Shown here: piece after piece, positions 6,374 through 12,374 of the stretch
How positions within the stretch are numbered: position 1 is the stretch's first letter
Layout: every line of letters starts with the position of its first letter
Assembly: GCA_036406655.1 (NCBI GenBank)
Contig: DASXAP010000254.1
Span: 1-12,506, forward strand
Length of the DNA: 12,506 nucleotides
Source of the DNA: VAZQ01 sp036406655
Lineage (GTDB): Bacteria > Pseudomonadota > Alphaproteobacteria > Rhizobiales > Xanthobacteraceae
Direction: 5' to 3'
Position numbers and translations under genes: made by a program
Notes under the pieces: generated by a model
The model's database searches: none
What the model saw: only the letters and a program-made list of their open reading frames with translations
What the model was told of the DNA's origin: nothing

Positions 6374-7564
6374 TCATACCGCCTTGAGCGCGGTCAGCAC
6401 GTCCTCGACGAGATCGTCGGGATGCTCGAGACCGCATGACAGCCGCACCATCCCGTCGCCGATGCCGAGCGCGGCGCGTGCGGCGGGCGTGAGGCGCTGA
6501 TGCGTCGTGGTCGCGGGATGCGTGATCAGGCTCTTGGCATCCCCCAGATTGTTGCTGATCCGCACCAGTGAAAGCGCATCCTGGAACCGGAACGCCCCGT
6601 GCTTGCCGCCGGCGACCTCGAAAGCCACCAGGGTCGAGCCGCCGCGCATCTGCCGGCGCACGACGTCGGCCTGCGGATGATCCGGGCGCCCGGGATAGAC
6701 GAGGCGCACGACCTTCGGATGCTCGGCGAGCGCGACCGCGACGCTGGCGGCCGTATCGGTCTGCCGCCGCACCCGCACCGCGAGCGTCTCCAGCCCCTTG
6801 AGCAGCACCCAGGCGTTGAACGGCGACAGCGAAGGCCCGGTCTGCCGGATGAGATTGTGGACGTTGTCCTGGATGAATTTCTCCGAGCTGAGGATGACGC
6901 CGCCGAGGCAGCGGCCCTGGCCGTCGATATGCTTGGTCGCGGAGTAGACGACGCAGTCGGCCCCGAGCTCCAGCGGCCTCTGCAGCAGCGGTGTCGAGAA
7001 CACGTTGTCGACGACGAGCGTGGCGCCGGCGGCGTGGGCGATCTCGGCAACCGCCTTGATGTCGAGCACCTCCAGGGTGGGATTGGTCGGCGTCTCCAGG
7101 AAGAAAGTCCTGGTGTTCGGCCGCACCGCTCTGCGCCATTCCTCGAGGTCGGTCCCGCTCACCAGGGTCGAGGCGACGCCGTAGCGGGGCAGGTGCTCCT
7201 CCACGACGTAGAGGCATGAGCCGAACAGCGCCTTCGAGGCCACCACATGATCGCCGGCCCTGACCTGGCCCATCAGCGCGGCGGTGACCGCCGCCATTCC
7301 GGTTGCGGTGGCGCGCGCGGCGGCGGCGCCTTCCAGCGCCGCCATGCGCTGCTCGAACATGGCGACCGTCGGGTTCGAGTAACGGGAATACTGGTAGCCC
7401 GGCTCCTCGTTCCTGAACCGGCGCTCGGCGCTGGCGCTGTTCTCGTAGACGTAGCCCTGGGTGAGGAACAGTCCCTCGCAAGTCTCGCCGAACGGCGAGC
7501 GCAGGATGCCGGCATGCACCAGCTGGGTCTCGGGTCGATAGCTTCGTTTGGCGAACGCTGACAT
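6374..7564 (-). CDS. metZ: O-succinylhomoserine sulfhydrylase
   Basis: PLP enzyme of the Cys/Met-metabolism (cystathionine gamma-synthase) family, 396 residues, full length. MetZ makes homocysteine directly from O-succinylhomoserine and sulfide, bypassing cystathionine. Visible features: LVHAGILRSPFGET near the N-terminus; YQYSRYSNPTVAMFEQR, whose YSR/NPT pattern contacts PLP phosphate; ETPTNPTLEVLDI; VVDNVFSTPLLQRPL (Asp186 for the pyridine nitrogen); YSATKHIDGQGR with Lys211 as the Schiff-base lysine; and SLITHPATTTHQRL near the C-terminus. The overall pattern fits MetZ better than MetB or MetY, but substrate preference (succinyl versus acetyl) is a family-based call. AGGAGA (7570-7575) lies 5 nt before ATG 7564. 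A SAM-II riboswitch and terminator-like hairpin precede it, which fits repression by S-adenosylmethionine. Confidence 0.93.
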   Translation of the reverse strand: MSAFAKRSYRPETQLVHAGILRSPFGETCEGLFLTQGYVYENSASAERRFRNEEPGYQYSRYSNPTVAMFEQRMAALEGAAAARATATGMAAVTAALMGQVRAGDHVVASKALFGSCLYVVEEHLPRYGVASTLVSGTDLEEWRRAVRPNTRTFFLETPTNPTLEVLDIKAVAEIAHAAGATLVVDNVFSTPLLQRPLELGADCVVYSATKHIDGQGRCLGGVILSSEKFIQDNVHNLIRQTGPSLSPFNAWVLLKGLETLAVRVRRQTDTAASVAVALAEHPKVVRLVYPGRPDHPQADVVRRQMRGGSTLVAFEVAGGKHGAFRFQDALSLVRISNNLGDAKSLITHPATTTHQRLTPAARAALGIGDGMVRLSCGLEHPDDLVEDVLTALKAV

Positions 7565-7579
7565 CTGGGTCTCCTATAC

Positions 7580-7615
7580 CCAACAAGAAACCCGGCCGGA
7601 TTGGCTCCGCCGGGT
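7580..7615 (-). terminator. Terminator-like hairpin in the metZ leader (riboswitch expression platform)
   Basis: On the minus strand ACCCGGC (7615-7609) pairs perfectly with GCCGGGT (7596-7590). GGA/TCC pair inside it around a GCCAA loop with one bulged base, and TTTCTTGTTG follows. It lies between the SAM-II aptamer and the metZ ribosome site, where SAM binding would be expected to favour termination. Confidence 0.6.
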
Positions 7616-7628
7616 CCCACGCGTCCCC

Positions 7629-7688
7629 GGCCTTTTAGCGAGTTGTTTTACGTGGCTGCAAGCCGGCCGGCTCAAATGACCACGGGAT
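7629..7688 (-). ncRNA. SAM-II (metA motif) riboswitch upstream of metZ
   Basis: Read on the minus strand, the leader contains CGTGGTCATTTG, then GCCGGCCGGCTTGCAGCCACG, then TAAAACAACTCGCTAAAAGG. This order is diagnostic of SAM-II: a CGUGG...CCACG P1 helix, the invariant CUUGCAG-type segment in the loop, an A-rich linker, and the CGCUAAAAGG strand that closes the H-type pseudoknot. SAM-II binds S-adenosylmethionine and lowers expression of methionine genes; metA/metX/metZ leaders in alphaproteobacteria are its classic locations. One base differs from the form I remember (GGUCAUUUG instead of GGUGAUUUG). The aptamer begins directly after a plausible start site and ends about 65 nt before the metZ ATG. 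Confidence 0.93.
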
Positions 7689-7694
7689 AACGAG

Positions 7695-7724
7695 CCTCTA
7701 GCGCGGCTCGCATCTTTTCGTCAA
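7695..7724 (-). promoter_or_regulatory. Candidate promoter for the metZ riboswitch transcript
   Basis: On the minus strand TTGACG (7724-7719) is followed after 18 bp by TAGAGG (7700-7695). The -35 is good (5 of 6) and the -10 weak (3 of 6). The predicted start near 7688 would put the SAM-II aptamer at the very 5' end of the RNA, which is why I list it. Confidence 0.35.
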
Positions 7725-7834
7725 GCCGGTTAGCGGATAGAGCGGATGCAGCAAGCGGTTCGTCATGGCCGGCCGGGCCGGGCTCGGCTGCTCCGTCAAC
7801 GATCTGCTCCGTGCGGCCGATGGCGTGGTTCCGC

Positions 7835-7843
7835 GGGAGGAGG
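7835..7843 (+). promoter_or_regulatory. Ribosome binding site GGGAGGAGG that sets the dcd start
   Basis: A long, near-perfect anti-16S match 6 nt before ATG 7850. The alternative ATG 7898, which matches where the family homology begins, has only GAGG directly abutting it. This favours the longer protein with a 16-residue extension. Confidence 0.75.
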
Positions 7844-7849
7844 CCGCGC

Positions 7850-9064
7850 ATGCCGGCCGTCGCGAGCGTGACCTCAGTCGATCCCGATAGCTCGAGGATG
7901 TCCTTGCCGCTGAGCTTCGCCGTCGAGCAGAAAGGCATCCTGCCGGACCACATGATCGCGGCGCTCGCCGAGGGCGGCGCGATCCTTGCCGGCTGCGACT
8001 TCGTGCCGGACCAGATCCAGCCCGCCAGCCTCGATCTGCGTCTGGGGGAGACGGCGTATCGCGTGCGCGCGAGCTTCCTGCCGGGTCCGCGCACCACGGT
8101 GGCCGAGCGCATCGACGAGCTCAAGCTGCACGAGATTGCGCTCGGGGAGGGCGCGGTGCTGGAGACCGGCTGCGTCTACATCGTGCCGCTGCTGGAGAGC
8201 CTGGCGCTTCCCGACGATCTCGCCGCGGCCGCCAACCCGAAAAGCTCGACCGGACGGCTCGACGTGTTCACCCGCGTGATCGCCGACGAGACGCGCGGTT
8301 TCGACCGGATCAGGCCCGGCTACCACGGACCCCTCTACGCCGAGATCAGCCCGAAGACATTTCCGGTGCTGGTGCGCGAGGGCTCGCGGCTCTCCCAGAT
8401 CCGCTTTCGCCGTGGCCACGCGCAGCTCGATGCGCAGGCGCTGCGCGCATTGCATGCGCGCGAGCGCCTCGTCGACGATGATGACGCCGACGTGAGCGAA
8501 GGCATTGCCGTGGGCGTCGATCTCTCGCCCGATTCCGGCCCGGCGCCGGCCGCGGCGGCGGCTGGCCGTGAGCCGCCGGCGGGCAGGACCGTGGGCTATC
8601 GCGCCAAGCGCCACACCGGGCTGATCGACATGGAGCGTCGCGCCGGCTACGAGGTCGCCGACTTCTGGGAGCCGATCGGCGCGCGCAGCGACGGAAGCCT
8701 CATCCTCGATCCCGACGAGTTCTACATTCTCGCGTCCAAGCAAGCGGTGCAGGTGCCGCCCGACTACGCCGCCGAGATGGTGCCGTTCGATCCGCTGGTC
8801 GGCGAGTTTCGCGTGCACTATGCCGGCTTCTTCGATCCCGGCTTCGGCTATGCCGGAGCCGGGGGCCGCGGTGCGCGCGCGGTTCTCGAAGTGCGATCGC
8901 GTGAGGTGCCGTTCATCCTCGAGCACGGGCAGATCGTCGGCCGGCTGGTCTACGAGCGGATGCTGGAACGGCCTAAATCGCTCTATGGCGAGCGCATCGG
9001 ATCGAATTATCAGGCGCAGGGCCTGAAGCTGTCGAAGCATTTCCGACCGACCCGCGGGCCGTGA
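7850..9064 (+). CDS. dcd: dCTP deaminase, long double-domain alphaproteobacterial form
   Basis: 404 residues, about twice the enteric Dcd (about 193). Dcd converts dCTP to dUTP for thymidylate synthesis. Residues 1-16 are a non-homologous extension. The N-terminal half carries DQIQPASLDLRLG (54-66), NPKSSTGRLDVF (129-140) with the SSxxR active-site motif at 132-136, and PGYHGPLYAEISP with E165 at the catalytic-Glu position. After an Ala/Pro-rich linker (about 226-245), the C-terminal half repeats the fold: DPDEFYILASKQAVQVPP, GFFDPGFG, VLEVRS with E347, and HGQIVGRLVYERM, ending SNYQAQGLKLSKHF. The second half lacks SSxxR. The simplest reading is a tandem duplication in which one half keeps the complete site. 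The strand is opposite to metZ and the two share a divergent region. ATG 7850 was chosen for its ribosome site. Confidence 0.9.
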   Translation: MPAVASVTSVDPDSSRMSLPLSFAVEQKGILPDHMIAALAEGGAILAGCDFVPDQIQPASLDLRLGETAYRVRASFLPGPRTTVAERIDELKLHEIALGEGAVLETGCVYIVPLLESLALPDDLAAAANPKSSTGRLDVFTRVIADETRGFDRIRPGYHGPLYAEISPKTFPVLVREGSRLSQIRFRRGHAQLDAQALRALHARERLVDDDDADVSEGIAVGVDLSPDSGPAPAAAAAGREPPAGRTVGYRAKRHTGLIDMERRAGYEVADFWEPIGARSDGSLILDPDEFYILASKQAVQVPPDYAAEMVPFDPLVGEFRVHYAGFFDPGFGYAGAGGRGARAVLEVRSREVPFILEHGQIVGRLVYERMLERPKSLYGERIGSNYQAQGLKLSKHFRPTRGP

Positions 9065-9295
9065 CCGGAGGTGAGCGGCCCCGGCGATCGATCAGGAACG
9101 GCCGCGGTCGCCGCGGCTTCCCTCGCCTCTGCCGGCTGCCCGCTTCGCGCGAGCTCTTGTCAAAATGTGGGCATCAGGCGGCAGCGGTTGAGCTTGCGAT
9201 GTGATCTCGATTCCGTCAGCAGACTTCACTCCCATGATGATAAGCAAAAACCCCGGCACGAAGGCCGCGGCATCGCTCGACCAGATGGGCATTCA
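9065..9295. other. 231-bp convergent gap between dcd and the broken PEP-CTERM gene
   Basis: Apart from the hairpin at 9101-9117 I see no supported feature. Short open frames cross it on both strands but none has a convincing start site or recognisable content. Confidence 0.6.
9101..9123 (+). terminator. Terminator-like hairpin after dcd
   Basis: Perfect GCCGCGG (9101-9107) and CCGCGGC (9111-9117) arms with a 3-nt TCG loop are followed by TTCCCTC. It begins 36 nt after the dcd stop. The T-tract is short, so its strength is uncertain. Confidence 0.5.
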
Positions 9296-9872
9296 TCATG
9301 CTGTGACGGCGGCACCTTTTCGCCTCCTCCGCCAGCCGAGCAGGCCGAGTGCGGCAACGCCGGTGGAGAAGAGCGGAAGAGCGGCTGGTAGTGGCACCGA
9401 TTCCACGTCTGATAAGAATGTTGCCGTGTAGCCCAGCGCTCGGAGATCGGCACTCAGGTACATCGTCGCATCTACCGGACCTCCGATTTCAAGGATGACG
9501 TTTGCAAAGAGCCCAAAGTTCGTCAAATTCTGCTCTGTATCAGATGCGAAAGCCAGCGCTAGCCCTCCATCGGGCGCACCGCTGGCGATACCGAAAATAT
9601 CGCTATATCCTTGCTGAACTGGTATGCCCGGCTCCTGCAGAATGGTCGGGTTTCCGAATTGAGCCGCATCAATTGCCACGCCCGGAAAGAAAATAGATAT
9701 TTCCTGCGCCTAACGCGGCCTCTTGATCTTCTGTGGCGCTCACCTGAACGAAGATGGTCCCGTCGGGGTTAAAGACGGTCAGCTGATCGGAGATAATTGC
9801 GGCACGACTGCTATCGACTGAGCACGCGAGGATCCCAACTATCGCAAGCGCTGTGTTTATCTTCACTTTCAC
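9296..9872 (-). pseudogene. Frameshifted exported PEP-CTERM (VPLPA-type) protein
   Basis: Two minus-strand frames join into one gene. The first starts at GTG 9872, with GGGGAGG (9878-9886 on the plus strand) just upstream, and encodes a signal peptide (MKVKINTALAIVGILACSVDSSRA) plus IISDQLTVFNPDGTIFVQVS, then stops at 9669. The second, one base out of phase, runs on through VAIDAAQFGNPTILQEPG to VPLPAALPLFSTGVAALGLLGWRRRRK at 9296. That tail is a classic PEP-CTERM/VPLPA sorting signal: motif, transmembrane helix, Arg cluster. Removing one base in the TTTTCTTTCCGGG run (about 9681-9693) restores a single 191-residue protein reading NIYFFPGVAIDAAQF. The middle has no family I recognise. Exosortase processing is assumed from the tail; no exosortase gene is nearby. 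A sequencing error cannot be excluded. Confidence 0.8.
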
Positions 9873-9891
9873 GATCGCCTCCCCTTGTCGA

Positions 9892-9920
9892 CATATAGTC
9901 CAAACCGCAAACAGTGTCGA
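9892..9920 (-). promoter_or_regulatory. Weak candidate promoter of the PEP-CTERM gene
   Basis: On the minus strand TCGACA (9920-9915) and TATATG (9897-9892) are spaced by 17 bp in an AT-rich stretch. The implied 5' leader is very short, with the ribosome site almost at the start point, so this is only a candidate. Confidence 0.25.
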
Positions 9921-9993
9921 ATAAACGTTAGGTGCATGTCAACTGATAATCAGACTTAACATCTTAAAATAATATTGCAGTGCACACCTAAAG

Positions 9994-10202
9994 TTAAAGA
10001 GCTGGCCAGGATGGCGCGCTCTCGAGCACGCCGTCGCGCAGGCCGACTAGCTCCTCCTTGGCCTCCAGCGTGGCGCCCGATAGTCGGTAGCAGGCATTAT
10101 GCGCCTCATCCTCGAGCTGGGATGCGCGTCATCCTCGAGCCGGGCTGCACGTGGATGAACCCAGACGTGCACGTAGCGTTTGGCCGAGAGATCCCGCCCG
10201 GG
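9994..10202 (-). pseudogene. Possible coding remnant broken by a 23-bp tandem duplication
   Basis: The minus strand encodes LSAKRYVHVWVHPRAARLEDDAH in one frame and LEDEAHNACYRLSGATLEAK, then EELVGLRDGVLES, in another, ending at TAA 9996-9994. The frame change falls exactly at a 23-bp tandem duplication. Deleting one copy joins them into a continuous C-terminal reading frame of about 65 residues with GC-rich codon use. I do not recognise the family, and the upstream part does not look protein-like. It may be the decayed 3' end of a lost gene. Confidence 0.4.
10101..10146. repeat. 23-bp imperfect tandem duplication (2 copies)
   Basis: Units 10101-10123 and 10124-10146 match at 20 of 23 positions and share tcatcctcgagc exactly (10106-10117 and 10129-10140). 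The unit length is not a multiple of three. Confidence 0.85.
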
Positions 10203-10349
10203 GCATAGGGCGGAAAAATGATCTCGACAGAATGATTTTGCCTGTTTGAACCTGTATGGGCTCGGGTGACAGACTCCAATCCGTCCCCGCGATCGCGCCG
10301 GCCGGCGCCGGCCGTCACGGTTAGTGCAGATCTCGCTCATATTTGTTCA

Positions 10350-10444
10350 CGTCATGCGCGGGCTTGTCCCACGCATCCCGATTGCCCGTGCGCCATGGTG
10401 CCTCATATGTCGGGATGGCCGGGACGAGCCCGGCCATGATCACG
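10350..10444. repeat. Dispersed imperfect inverted repeat, copy 2
   Basis: The left arm (10354-10381) and right arm (10410-10437) pair at 22 of 28 positions around a 28-nt loop, with cgt/acg at the outer ends. The arms share long identical blocks with copy 1 at 3266-3362, including gcgcgggcttgtccc and tcgggatggccgggacgagccc; the loops are unrelated. It begins about 26 bp beyond the cysteine synthase stop and could form the 3' hairpin of that transcript. Confidence 0.8.
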
Positions 10445-10470
10445 TTGATTTCACTCGATCGGAGCATGCT

Positions 10471-11562
10471 CTAGCTCCGAGCAGGGGCGATGACCTGCTC
10501 GCGGGGTTCCATCTGCGCGGCCGGCGTCGAGCGGGAGATCGAGATTTCCTCCTCGGTCATGTCGGCGGGAATGTCCGCGAACAGCGGCGTGCTCAGATAG
10601 CGCTCGCCGGTGTCCGGCAGCATGCACAGAACCGTCGAGCCCGCCGGCGCGTCGGCGCAGACGCGCAGCGCACCGGCAAAGGTCGCCCCGGCGGTGATGC
10701 CGACGAAAATCCCTTCCTTCTGCGCCAGATCACGGCTGCACCGCAGCGCATCCGCGTTGGCGATCGGGATGATCCGGTCGATTACCCCCGCATCCACTGC
10801 GTCCGCGGTCAGCTTGGGAATGAAATCGGGGGTCCAGCCCTGCATCGGATGCGGCTTGAACGACGGATGCGCGCTGGACGCCGAGCCGTCGGCATTGCGC
10901 TCCTGCGCAATGCCGCTGCCGAGCAAGGGCGCATCCTGCGGCTCGCAGACGATGATCCTGGTCTGCGGCCGCTCCTTCGCCAGGACCCGGGCGACGCCCT
11001 TGAGCGTTCCGCCGGTCCCATAGCCGGTGACCCAGCAGTCGAGCCGCTCGCCGGCGAAATCCGCCAGGATCTCGCGCGCGGTCGTTCGCGAGTGCATGTC
11101 GGCATTGGCCTCGTTCTCGAACTGCCGGGTGAGAAACCAGCCGTGCGTCCTCGCCAGCTCCACGGCCTTGACCACCATCCCCATGCCGCGCAGCGCCGCC
11201 GGCGTGAGCACGACCTTGGCACCGAGAAAGCGCATCAGCTTGCGGCGCTCGACGCTGAAGGTTTCCGCCATGGTGACCACCAGCGGGTAGCCCTTCTGCG
11301 CGCATACCATGGCAAGCCCGATCCCGGTGTTGCCGCTGGTGGCCTCGATCACCGTCTGCCCCGGCTTGAGCTCTCCCGAACGCTCGGCCTCCTCGATGAC
11401 TCCGAGCGCCAGGCGATCCTTGACCGAGCCGAGCGGATTGAACGCCTCGATCTTCACGTGCAGATTGACGCCCGCAGGCGCGAGCTTGTTGATCCGGACG
11501 ACCGGGGTATTGCCGACGGTCTCGAGGATGTTGTGATACCTGCGCGCCATCCCGTGCGTCAT
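10471..11562 (-). CDS. cysK: PLP-dependent cysteine synthase (CysK/CysM family)
   Basis: 363 residues. It is predicted to make cysteine from an activated serine (usually O-acetylserine) and sulfide in the cytosol. Motifs: ILETVGNTPVVRI near the N-terminus, NPLGSVKDRLA with PLP Lys48, TSGNTG (75-80) that grips the cofactor, QFENEAN, GYGTGGTLKG for the PLP phosphate, GIFVGITAGAT, and CMLPDTGERYLSTPLF. Compared with the usual 310-325 residues it has an insertion around NADGSASSAHPSFKPHPMQGW and about 35 extra residues at the C-terminus, so it belongs to a longer subgroup and the acyl-serine donor is not certain. ATG 11562 overlaps the stop of the upstream gene by ATGA, indicating translational coupling. 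An in-frame ATG at 11550, with CGGG before it, is an alternative. Confidence 0.88.
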   Translation of the reverse strand: MTHGMARRYHNILETVGNTPVVRINKLAPAGVNLHVKIEAFNPLGSVKDRLALGVIEEAERSGELKPGQTVIEATSGNTGIGLAMVCAQKGYPLVVTMAETFSVERRKLMRFLGAKVVLTPAALRGMGMVVKAVELARTHGWFLTRQFENEANADMHSRTTAREILADFAGERLDCWVTGYGTGGTLKGVARVLAKERPQTRIIVCEPQDAPLLGSGIAQERNADGSASSAHPSFKPHPMQGWTPDFIPKLTADAVDAGVIDRIIPIANADALRCSRDLAQKEGIFVGITAGATFAGALRVCADAPAGSTVLCMLPDTGERYLSTPLFADIPADMTEEEISISRSTPAAQMEPREQVIAPARS

Positions 11563-12104
11563 TCTGCGAGCGGAATCGGGTTTGCGGGCGGCGGATCGAT
11601 CTGGAAGGTGGCAGCGGTCAGGCAGGTCATCGAGAAGCTGCCGACCGTTGCGACCATCGCCACGAGGCTCTCGAGCCCCAGGCTCTTTTCCGCGGCCGCG
11701 TAGCTTGCGTCGCTGAGCCCCTTGCCGGCGAGAATCTCGCTCGCCACCAGAAAGCACGTGCGCTCGCGCGCGTCGGTCAGGCTCGGCTTCTTCCGGGCGT
11801 TTATCGCCTCGATGATGGCCTGATCGATGCCCATGGCGAGCGAGTTGCGCACCTGCGCGAACCAGGGATATCGCGCGTTCCAATATCGGGCGACGACGAG
11901 ATTCACGATCTGCTGCTCCCGGCGGGACAACGGTCCCGCGGCGAGGCACGCGCGCATGTTCTGGCTGGCCTCGAACAGCTTCGGCAGCCGGATGTAGGCG
12001 AGGTACGGCCCGCCGACGATGCCGCTCGACTGCTTGGCTGCGTCGTGCACGCGCGCCTGCTCCGGGTTCATCTCGGCCCGGTCAATGATCGGTATGCGGG
12101 TCAT
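11559..12104 (-). CDS. Carboxymuconolactone decarboxylase / AhpD-like family protein
   Basis: 181 residues, all-helical family, first gene of a two-gene unit with cysK. Start ATG 12104 has AGGAGA (12109-12114) at proper spacing. The domain is recognised by the sequence GPYLAYIRLPKLFE, then LSRREQQIVNLVVARYWNARYPWFAQVRNSLAMGI and FLVASEIL. In the family this region carries E...Y-x-W-x-x-H (decarboxylases) or CxxC (AhpD peroxidases). Here Glu63, Tyr79 and Trp81 are kept, but the His position is Gln84 and there is no CxxC, so neither classic chemistry can be assumed. Translational coupling to the cysteine synthase suggests a linked role, perhaps thiol or peroxide related; that is conjecture. Confidence 0.82.
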   Translation of the reverse strand: MTRIPIIDRAEMNPEQARVHDAAKQSSGIVGGPYLAYIRLPKLFEASQNMRACLAAGPLSRREQQIVNLVVARYWNARYPWFAQVRNSLAMGIDQAIIEAINARKKPSLTDARERTCFLVASEILAGKGLSDASYAAAEKSLGLESLVAMVATVGSFSMTCLTAATFQIDPPPANPIPLAE

Positions 12105-12374
12105 TCGCTCTCCTCACCTTTTGCGCAGCGGTGCCGCAACGGCGCGGCGCGAGTCTCCGACCGAATCCGCGGCGCGCCCTCGCCCACGCGCAGCGACGGC
12201 GCGCGGGCCGACAATCGCGCGTTGAACTGTAGCGAAAGCCGGACCGGGGGTCAGGCGATTTCGCCGCATGGGGAGACTTTTTTCCGCGATCCGCATTGAC
12301 TTCCAAGCCCCGGTCTCGCATCAGCAATCGAGCTTTCGGGCTCTGTCACTGCCTGTCGCGCGCGAAAACACGCC
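12105..12374. other. 270-bp divergent intergenic region
   Basis: It separates the minus-strand CMD-cysK unit from the plus-strand permease. Beyond the CMD ribosome site at its left end, I find no convincing promoter, hairpin or repeat. TTGACT at 12296-12301 has no good -10 partner. Confidence 0.55.

Larger units (their letters stand above)
7565..7849. other. Divergent control region between metZ and dcd
   Basis: 285 bp without a protein gene. The metZ side (7565-7724) is filled by ribosome site, terminator hairpin, SAM-II aptamer and candidate promoter. The dcd side (7725-7834) holds nothing I can identify beyond the strong ribosome site at its end. Confidence 0.7.
9873..10470. other. 600-bp gene-poor, compositionally mixed stretch
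   Basis: The 9886-9996 part is markedly AT-rich compared with everything else in the window and includes the 5' region of the PEP-CTERM gene. The rest returns to high GC and holds a likely coding remnant with a 23-bp duplication, a 14-bp palindrome GGCCGGCGCCGGCC (10300-10313), and copy 2 of the dispersed inverted repeat. No intact gene is supported. Confidence 0.65.

Noticed and set aside
7661..7672. Palindrome AGCCGGCCGGCT as an operator
   Set aside because: It lies inside the SAM-II aptamer loop sequence and is explained by that RNA.
9092..9292. 66-codon minus-strand frame just after the PEP-CTERM stop, with a short hydrophobic stretch
   Set aside because: No ribosome site of its own, and its 3' half crosses the dcd terminator hairpin and becomes Arg/Gly-rich; not enough support for a gene.
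9071..9391. 106-codon plus-strand frame with GGAGG before a GTG
   Set aside because: The site comes from the dcd stop region, the product is low-complexity, and it runs antisense into the PEP-CTERM tail.
12296..12324. TTGACT as a -35 for the permease gene
   Set aside because: No acceptable -10 at 16-19 bp spacing.
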